Source: Budorcas taxicolor (taxonomy: Eukaryota; Chordata; Mammalia; Artiodactyla; Bovidae). Taken from it: DNA of 64,000 bases. A program made the translations under genes and the position numbers. Shown piece after piece: positions 58,519 through 64,000 of this stretch. The notes under the pieces were generated by a model. The model worked only from the letters and a program-made list of their open reading frames with translations, had not been told where the DNA came from and searched no databases. The stretch spans positions 5,168,262 through 5,232,261 of the forward strand of contig NC_068930.1 in assembly GCF_023091745.1 (NCBI RefSeq), in the 5' to 3' direction. Positions within the stretch are counted from its first letter, which is position 1. Every line of letters starts with the position of its first letter.

Positions 58519-61239
58519 CTCCCCTATCCCCGTGAGGGCTGACCCCCGGGACAGCCTCAGTAGCTTTCCTACCATCCCACGAGGGACGGCCACGAACTCG
58601 GCCATGAGAGCAAGGCTCAGCTTCAGGGCCTCTTCCCTGGACGCTGTCAGCCCCAGGACTGCCGGCTGTTCTGTCAGCCCTTCTACATTCTGGGGAGTCA
58701 CTTTACTTCTTACTGTGCAACACCCACGGGGAATTTTGTCTTTACATCAAACTTGCCCTAAAGCGGGTGTGGTTTCTGCCTCCTCACTAGACCCTGGTGG
58801 ATGCACCCAGACCCTGCGTGATTGTCAAGGCCCTCTCCTATTCTTCACCTAAGTTTTTCAAATAGCTCTAATTTAAGCTCCCCTAGGGGCCTCCACTTCT
58901 AACAGAGCTGTCATCAACCTGGGACAGTATTACTGTGTATTGGACAGGAATACGCTTTTCACCTGCCTGAGACGCCAGCTGACTCCATCTGTGAAAACTT
59001 CCCCTCAATATACGGGACTGAAATGTTCCTGACATTGTAGTGTTACAGCTGAACCTTGGTTTTCCAATTGTCAGGCTTCCATGGGGAAGTTCATATATTT
59101 CAGAATAATACTGTATAAAGACAAATTCAGGTACCAGAAAAATGCCTCTGGACGTTAGGGAAAGAAGGGGAGAAAAAACAGAAAGGGGAAAAAATATACT
59201 AATAACAGGGACTAGAGTGTGCATATTAAAGAATCTGGGTGCTAATAAGGAATTTTTTTTTTTTTAATAAATCAAAATGGTTTTGGTTCCTAATTTTGGC
59301 CATTTTGATCAGGTTATGGCTCAGGTCCACTGGCCTCCGCAGGCACACACAGGCCATACGCAGGCAGGTCAAGGATGCATCTGTCTGTGGCCATTATGGA
59401 ATTTCAACATCCAATCCATCTTACAAATTACACATTTGTACAAAGCACCAGTGAGCAGTAAGGTGTTCCAGCTTTCATTTGGGAAAAAAGTGGGTTGAGG
59501 AGGCTTTTAGATATTACTGAGTTTAGCAGCTGAACAAACCAGATGATGGGAAACAAGAAAGTCACTCAGGAGAGCTGACCAAGGAGATGCACCTACCTGG
59601 CTCTGCCCCTCTCGCCATCCAAACAGATCCATTCTGCTCTCCAGTTCTGCAGTTTCACCAGATCATCCCAGTGTCTGAGCTTTCATCCTTTAGATGCTCA
59701 GGTGCATCTGTTTATGTTACACACACCTTCTGCACACGCTGGCCGCTTCTCCAGGATGGAGCTGGAGGCTGTGTAGTCACTGCCTCCCTCCAATCCAAGC
59801 CCATCCTTGCTGACCTCAGGGGTGGTTCCCACGCTGGGCTGGACCCTGGAGTGGGCTCAGGAACTGCGGGCTTTGGGGACCTGGGTTAGGCCCGGGAGTC
59901 AGGTGGCCTCAGAGCAGAGGCACACGGGTCCTGGGGGAATGTGGGGCAGGGGAAGGTCGGCCTGCGCACTTACTACCAAACCCTGGAGCACGATCAATGC
60001 GGAAGCTAAAGCACACTGGACAGGCCAGTGCTGGGCCCCGAGGGTCCCCAGCAAGCCCTGCCATCAACTCTTCTGATCTGGGAGGAGACAATCCTGTTCT
60101 TAAAAATACCATTTTTGATGTTTATGTACGCTTTGCCTCATTGCAAGAAAGATTTGAAGCCACTCACAAAACCATTCTTGGCACAAAAAGAACCTGAAAC
60201 GAGGAAATCAGGGTGGCGGATGGAAGCAAGGGCACAACAGTCCGGACACGGTGAGAAAGTCAGGGTCCGCAGGAGGTGAGCAAGCGTCAGATTCAAAAAG
60301 TCCTGCCACCAGGGCTGGGGGGGGCCCCAGGGTGTGGGAGGCCATCTGGCCCTTTGCAAGTGTGTCAAGGTGGGCACAGCAACCAAGGGCAAACAGCACG
60401 GACACTCACAGAGGAAGCCAGGGATGCCCCCCAGCCACCCTGCATGATGAACACCGCACCGCAGATGCCAACACTGCCCCAGGGACACCCCAGGCTATAA
60501 GACAAGCCGACTGCTCCAGAACCCCTCGGTGCTGAGTCTAAGGCCTGGGTCCCCTGTAGGAGCTCACGAAGACAGAACAACAACAGAGGAAGAGACCCCC
60601 CACGCCCCACAGTGGCGCCCTTCCTGAAACGCAGGAGCACATCCTCTCAGGTGCTTCTTAAACTTTCCTTCCTTGATGGCAAGGCCACATGCAGAGACAG
60701 GCAGCACGGTGTCAGAACAAGGGCCGCCATGATCCTGATCATGCTCCCTGACGGCCCCTGGGGTCGGGCCCTGTCTCCTCTGCACAGGCCTGCGGGGTGA
60801 CAGAGGAGGGAGCCTCCTGAGGGCTCTGAGCTTTCAGCCACGCGCTACGGCTGGGTACCGGGGCTGGGCCCGGCCCCCGGTTCCACCTCTCAGTCCTCAC
60901 AGGCCTAGCATTTCTGAGCTGGACTGACGCTCCTCCCAGACAGGATCCAGTCAGAGACAGTGACGCAGATGGACCCGGGTGGATGCGGGTGACCTCAGAC
61001 ACAACCCTGAGGAGAGGAATCCTAAGCCACGTGCTGCGGCCAGGTCGCTACTTCTGCTGTGTCAGAACAAGAGCAACAGGCAGATAAGCGCCAACAGTGG
61101 GCCAGGCCCAAGTGTTCCCAGTGGTGACGGCCATTCCAAGTCTGAGACGTGGACAGTGGACCCAGAGTCACAGAGCCAGCCTGCTCCCCGACCCCCGGCA
61201 GTCGCGGCTCCGGCGGGCGGCGGGCCACCGACCCTCAGC
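58519..61239. other. Unique intron, no gene
   Basis: About 2.7 kb of mostly unique sequence leading to the minisatellite beside the 61572 exon. ORFs on both strands have no motif. Confidence 0.5.
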
Positions 61240-61495
61240 CCCACCCCAGGCGCGGACCTGCCCTCACCGGAAGCAAACGCCCAGACCCTCGGCCCCCGCC
61301 CCAGGCGCGGACCTGCCCTCACCGGAAGCAAACGCCCAGACCCTCGGCCCCCGCCCCAGGCGCGGACCTGCCCTCACCGGAAGCAAACGCCCAGACCCTC
61401 GGCCCCCGCCCCAGGCGCGGACCCGCCCTCACCGGAAGCAAACGCCCAGACCCTCGGCCCCCGCCCCAGGCGCGGACCTGCTCTCACAGGAAACG
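61240..61495. repeat. GC-rich minisatellite, 55-bp unit, about 5 copies
   Basis: Unit landmark ACCGGAAGCAAACGCCCAGA recurs at 61266, 61321, 61376 and 61431, with a diverged fifth (ACAGGAAACGAACG) at 61486, a constant 55-bp step. Copies are nearly identical and each carries several CpGs (GGCGCGGACC). The array ends about 75 bp from the ATP10A donor at 61571. Since 55 is not a multiple of three, the frame rotates through the unit, which explains overlapping long ORFs. Confidence 0.96.
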
Positions 61496-61571
61496 AACGC
61501 GCCCGGAGGCATGGAGGCCCACGCGGGAGACACGGCGGCATGCGGTTCCCGGGAGGCGCCAGGTCACTTAC

Positions 61572-61791
61572 GAGCTCAGAGAAGCCTCGGACCACCTGGC
61601 GCCGCTTCAGGTTGGTCTCCCCATCCAGGTTGGCTGTCTCGATGTGGCACAGCCCGTCGGGGTCGCTGGAGGACAGCAGCAAGATGTCCGCGGGGATGGT
61701 CTCATTGCAGCGGAGGCGCACGAAGTCTCCCACGCGGATCTCCTTCCAGAACCGGTTCACGTACTGCTCCTCCTCCCTGGCAAAGACACGG
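61572..61791 (-). CDS. ATP10A: ATP10A exon (about exon 2): actuator domain with DGET loop
   Basis: The exon is 220 nt, entered with one nucleotide completing a codon and left at phase 0. The acceptor is TTAACAG and the donor GTAAGT. It encodes FAREEEQYVNRFWKE, then GDFVRLRCNE, PADILLLSSSDPDGLCHIE and TANLDGETNLKRR, ending GFSEL. This is the actuator-domain region following TM2 in P-type ATPases; the DGET motif drives dephosphorylation of the aspartyl-phosphate intermediate (family knowledge). Reading through the donor gives no family-like residues, which supports the boundary. A 55-bp tandem repeat lies about 75 bp into the downstream intron. The preceding exon, with the N-terminus and TM1-TM2, is beyond the right edge, so more than 2.2 kb of intron separates them. 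Confidence 0.93.
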
Positions 61792-61902
61792 CTGTTAACA
61801 TGGTTGGCGGCAGCTGACTGAGACCACATCTGGGTGGCGGGTCGGTGAACGCTCTGTGCCACCGTCTGGCATGTGGAAAATTTCCATAATAAGAAGAGCT
61901 GA

Positions 61903-62160
61903 GGAGCCCCCTGCTGGCACAGCAGGTAAGAATCCGCCGGCTAGTGCAGGGGACACGGGTTCAATCCCTGGTCCAAGAAGATTCCACATGCCACAGAGCA
62001 ACCTAGGCCAGTGCGCCATGATGAGTTTTCTGTGCTCTATAACAAGAAGCTCATGTACCGCAATGAAGAACATCTTCCTCTCCCGCAGACGCAACTACAG
62101 AAAGTCTGCACACAGCAACAAAGACCCAGGGCGACCAAAAATTAATTAATTATTTTGAAA
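61903..62160 (+). mobile_element. CHR-type tRNA-derived SINE
   Basis: Starts GAGCCCCCTGCTGGCACAGC, has GGGTTCAATCCCTGGTCCAA and GATTCCACATGCCACAGAGC, and ends CAAAGACCCAGGGCGACCAA plus an A/T-rich tail. Confidence 0.85.
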
Positions 62161-62224
62161 AGGGAAGCACTTGAAGATTCCTGAAGGCCACAACCAGCGC
62201 TAACTCCAATTACGAAATATCTAG

Positions 62225-62425
62225 AACAGGCATCCATGGCAATAGAATATGGGTTCGTGGTTGCCACCGTCTAGGGGTTATGGAGATGAGGAGAAGTTAT
62301 TTACTAGGTACAGGTTTCCATTTGGGGTGATTAAAACATTCTAGAACTAGGTAGTGGTCATGGCTGCCCAGCTCTAAACATACAAAATGCCACTGAATTA
62401 TTCACTTTAAAATGGTTAAACTGGG
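62225..62425 (+). mobile_element. L1M 3' UTR fragment
   Basis: CATTTGGGGTGATTAAAACA, ACTAGGTAGTGGTCATGGCT and CACTGAATTATTCACTTTAA match the sense 3' UTR of an old L1M element. Confidence 0.85.
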
Positions 62426-62550
62426 GACTTCCCTGGTGGTCCAATGGTTAGGACTCAGCACTTCCCCTGCAGAGGTTGCATGTTCAGTCCATGGTCAAGG
62501 AACTTGGATCCCACTGCCATTACCTGGTCAAAACTAATTACTTAATTAAA
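62426..62550 (+). mobile_element. CHR-type SINE
   Basis: GGGGACTTCCCTGGTGGTCC ... GGTTAGGACTCAGCACTTCC head, A/T-rich tail. Confidence 0.9.
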
Positions 62551-63090
62551 AAAATTAAATGATTAAAATTTCCACTCCTAGGTATGTACCTCTAAAGAAC
62601 TTAAATCAGGGACTTGTATAGGTATTTGCCTACCCATGTTCATAGCAGCATTACTCCCTGTAGCGTAAAGGTAGAAACAACCCAAATGCCCAACAATAGA
62701 TGAAGAGATGACCAAAATGTCATAAACCCACATGAAGTGAAGTGAAAGTCACTCAGTCCTATCTGACTCTTTGTAACCCCATAGACTATACAGCCCATGG
62801 AATTCTCCAGGCCAGAATACTGGAGTGAGTAGCCTTTCCTTCTCCGGGAATCTTCCCAACCCAGAGATTGAACCCAGGTCTCCCACATTGCAGGCAGACT
62901 TACCAGCTGAGCCACAAGGGAATATAGTGGAATATTATTCAGCCATGAAAAAGAATGAAATTCTGACTCATTACAAAATGGATGAACTCGGAGGTCATTA
63001 TGCCAAGTGAAATAAGTCAGTCACAAAAGGACAACTATTACACGATCTCACTTTTATGAGGGCCCAGCACAAGACAAAGTCATAGAGACA
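62551..63090 (+). mobile_element. Old L1 ORF2 end, interrupted by Bov-tA
   Basis: ATGTTCATAGCAGCATTACT, CAAATGCCCAACAATAGATG, then after the SINE GTGGAATATTATTCAGCCAT and GTGAAATAAGTCAGTCACAA give the L1 ORF2 end in order. Confidence 0.85.
62733..62921 (-). mobile_element. Bov-tA SINE inside L1
   Basis: Tail at left (GACTCTTTGTAACCCCATAG), head at right (ACCAGCTGAGCCACAAGGGA). Interrupts the L1 ORF2 end. Confidence 0.93.
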
Positions 63091-63850
63091 GATAGTAGAA
63101 TCTCTGCACCATCTGCAGGATGGAGCCCACACAAACAGATCCTCCCCATGTCACTCAAGATGAAGTGGATAATCACTCAGAACACTGCCGCTACAGTCAG
63201 CTTTCAGCATCTGTCAGTTACCATGGTTAATAGATAGCAGGATAAAAACATTATGTGTATATTTCTGCTTAGATTTTTTATTCTGGAAAATTGAGCTCAT
63301 TAATCCTACAAAGGACATTTTCAGAGTTCGTTGGAGGCAGTCTTGTCCACATTTATAAAAAAGCAGAGAACCAAGACTCTATCTCAAGATGTCATTCTAC
63401 ATGAGGAAACTGCATCAAAAAATCCTCTGGGCTATATTGTCAGGAAAATAAAGAGCCCTAAAACACATTCCACTTGCACACTCACCCTCTCACTGGCCCC
63501 TCTCATAAAGTGACCTTCCTCAGCTGAGCTCCCAGAGACCAATTCAGCAGTGAGTCTGGGTCTCACCCGACTCCTGAGCTCTGGCGACCAGTCCTGAGTG
63601 TCAGACTTCTATTTTATTCTGAGGGCACCCATGGCAAATGTCCAGGGGCTCCTAGCATCAGCTGCCCCAGGTGCTGAAAACTGAAGAAGCTATTGTAAAG
63701 CCTCTGTTTTCTTGCATTCCTCTAATTCAGGAGCACAGTAGTTTGGTTGCTACAGAGCCAACAAAGACAAATTAGATACAACTTTGTCCTCAGAACTAAA
63801 TGCAAGGTGTACATTCAAATATTAAAAGAGGAAGAGATGTAATACAATTT
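63091..63850. other. Intron, no gene
   Basis: Unique sequence within the first recognised intron. No gene seen. Confidence 0.5.
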
Positions 63851-63859
63851 TATCAAACA

Positions 63860-63991
63860 TGCTGCTGCTGCTGCTAAGTCACTTCAGTCGTGTCCGACTC
63901 TGTGTGACCCCATAGACGGCAGCCCACCAGGTTCCTCCGTCCATGGATTTTCCAGGCAAGAGTACTGCAGTGGGGTGCCATTGCCTTCTCC
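63860..63991 (-). mobile_element. Bov-A2-derived SINE, single-monomer length
   Basis: (CTG)4 at 63862-63873, about 132 bp in all, ending TGGGGTGCCATTGCCTTCTCC. The inter-monomer linker is absent. A 9-bp target-site duplication TATCAAACA lies at 63851-63859 and 63992-64000. Confidence 0.92.
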
Positions 63992-64000
63992 TATCAAACA

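Larger units (their letters stand above)
1..64000 (-). other. ATP10A: ATP10A gene, internal part (exons about 2-7 and introns)
   Basis: Six minus-strand exons with AG acceptors and GT donors join in frame into 309 codons of a P4-ATPase. ATP10A is a plasma-membrane phospholipid flippase that works with the CDC50 subunit TMEM30A; phosphatidylcholine and glucosylceramide have been reported as substrates (family knowledge). The joined sequence carries DGETN (actuator domain), TM3, TM4 with PISL, and DKTGT. Its wording matches my memory of mammalian ATP10A much better than ATP10B or ATP10D. Intron sizes in transcript order are 46302, 7468, 361, 1553 and 1541 bp. The promoter, first coding exon and all exons after the phosphorylation site are outside the window. 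Human ATP10A lies in the 15q11-q13 imprinted region and its imprinting is disputed; nothing here bears on imprinting in ruminants. Confidence 0.92.

Noticed and set aside
19338..61495. CRISPR-like spaced repeats
   Set aside because: The arrays are contiguous minisatellites without unique spacers, in a vertebrate intron.
60979..61821. Three overlapping plus-strand ORFs of 222-280 codons
   Set aside because: They cover the 55-bp minisatellite, whose period rotates all frames, and then run antisense through the genuine ATP10A exon.
8574..62921. tRNA genes suggested by tRNA-like heads with B-box-like GGTTCGATCC
   Set aside because: Each continues into the Bov-tA or CHR SINE body and tail; they are tRNA-derived SINEs rather than tRNA genes.

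Overview
The window is from a ruminant nuclear genome, most likely a bovid. It is packed with families confined to or expanded in ruminants: BovB (RTE-clade) LINEs, Bov-tA and Bov-A2 SINEs, CHR-type tRNA-derived SINEs and ruminant L1. Species cannot be fixed from the sequence alone.

The only protein-coding gene I can support is on the minus strand. Six exons (61572-61791, 15184-15269, 7609-7715, 7116-7247, 5432-5562, 3638-3890) splice in a perfectly consistent phase series. They give 309 complete codons of a class-5 P4-ATPase (lipid flippase), recognised as ATP10A. They cover the part of the actuator domain with the DGET loop, TM3, TM4 with the P4-type PISL motif, and the phosphorylation motif DKTGT. 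The first coding exon lies beyond the right edge and the rest of the gene beyond the left edge. By analogy with the mammalian gene these are about exons 2-7. The intron between 61572 and 15269 is 46 kb and holds most of the window.

Layout: 1-2715 is a long degenerate BovB in the left-most intron. 3638-7715 holds four closely spaced exons with SINEs between them. 7716-15183 is an intron with SINEs, L1M and BovB pieces and a probable Tigger-like DNA transposon remnant. 15270-61571 is the giant intron. It contains an MLT1 LTR, three kinds of minisatellite, a run of BovB/L1/SINE insertions, a decayed class I endogenous retrovirus with a recognisable 3' LTR broken by a BovB (26640-32464), an old L1 broken by a BovB (33330-36930), a BovB nested in a BovB (43290-46142), a young L1 with target-site duplications and an apparent 3' transduction (51651-53488), and a second short L1. 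A 55-bp GC-rich minisatellite sits about 75 bp inside this intron from the donor of the 61572-61791 exon. The right end is intron with CHR, L1 and Bov-A2 elements.

I found no new gene system. The most useful leads are mechanistic records of retrotransposition (3' transduction, twin-priming inversions, nested insertions, rearranged SINEs) and several tandem repeats likely to be length-polymorphic, one of them next to a coding exon.
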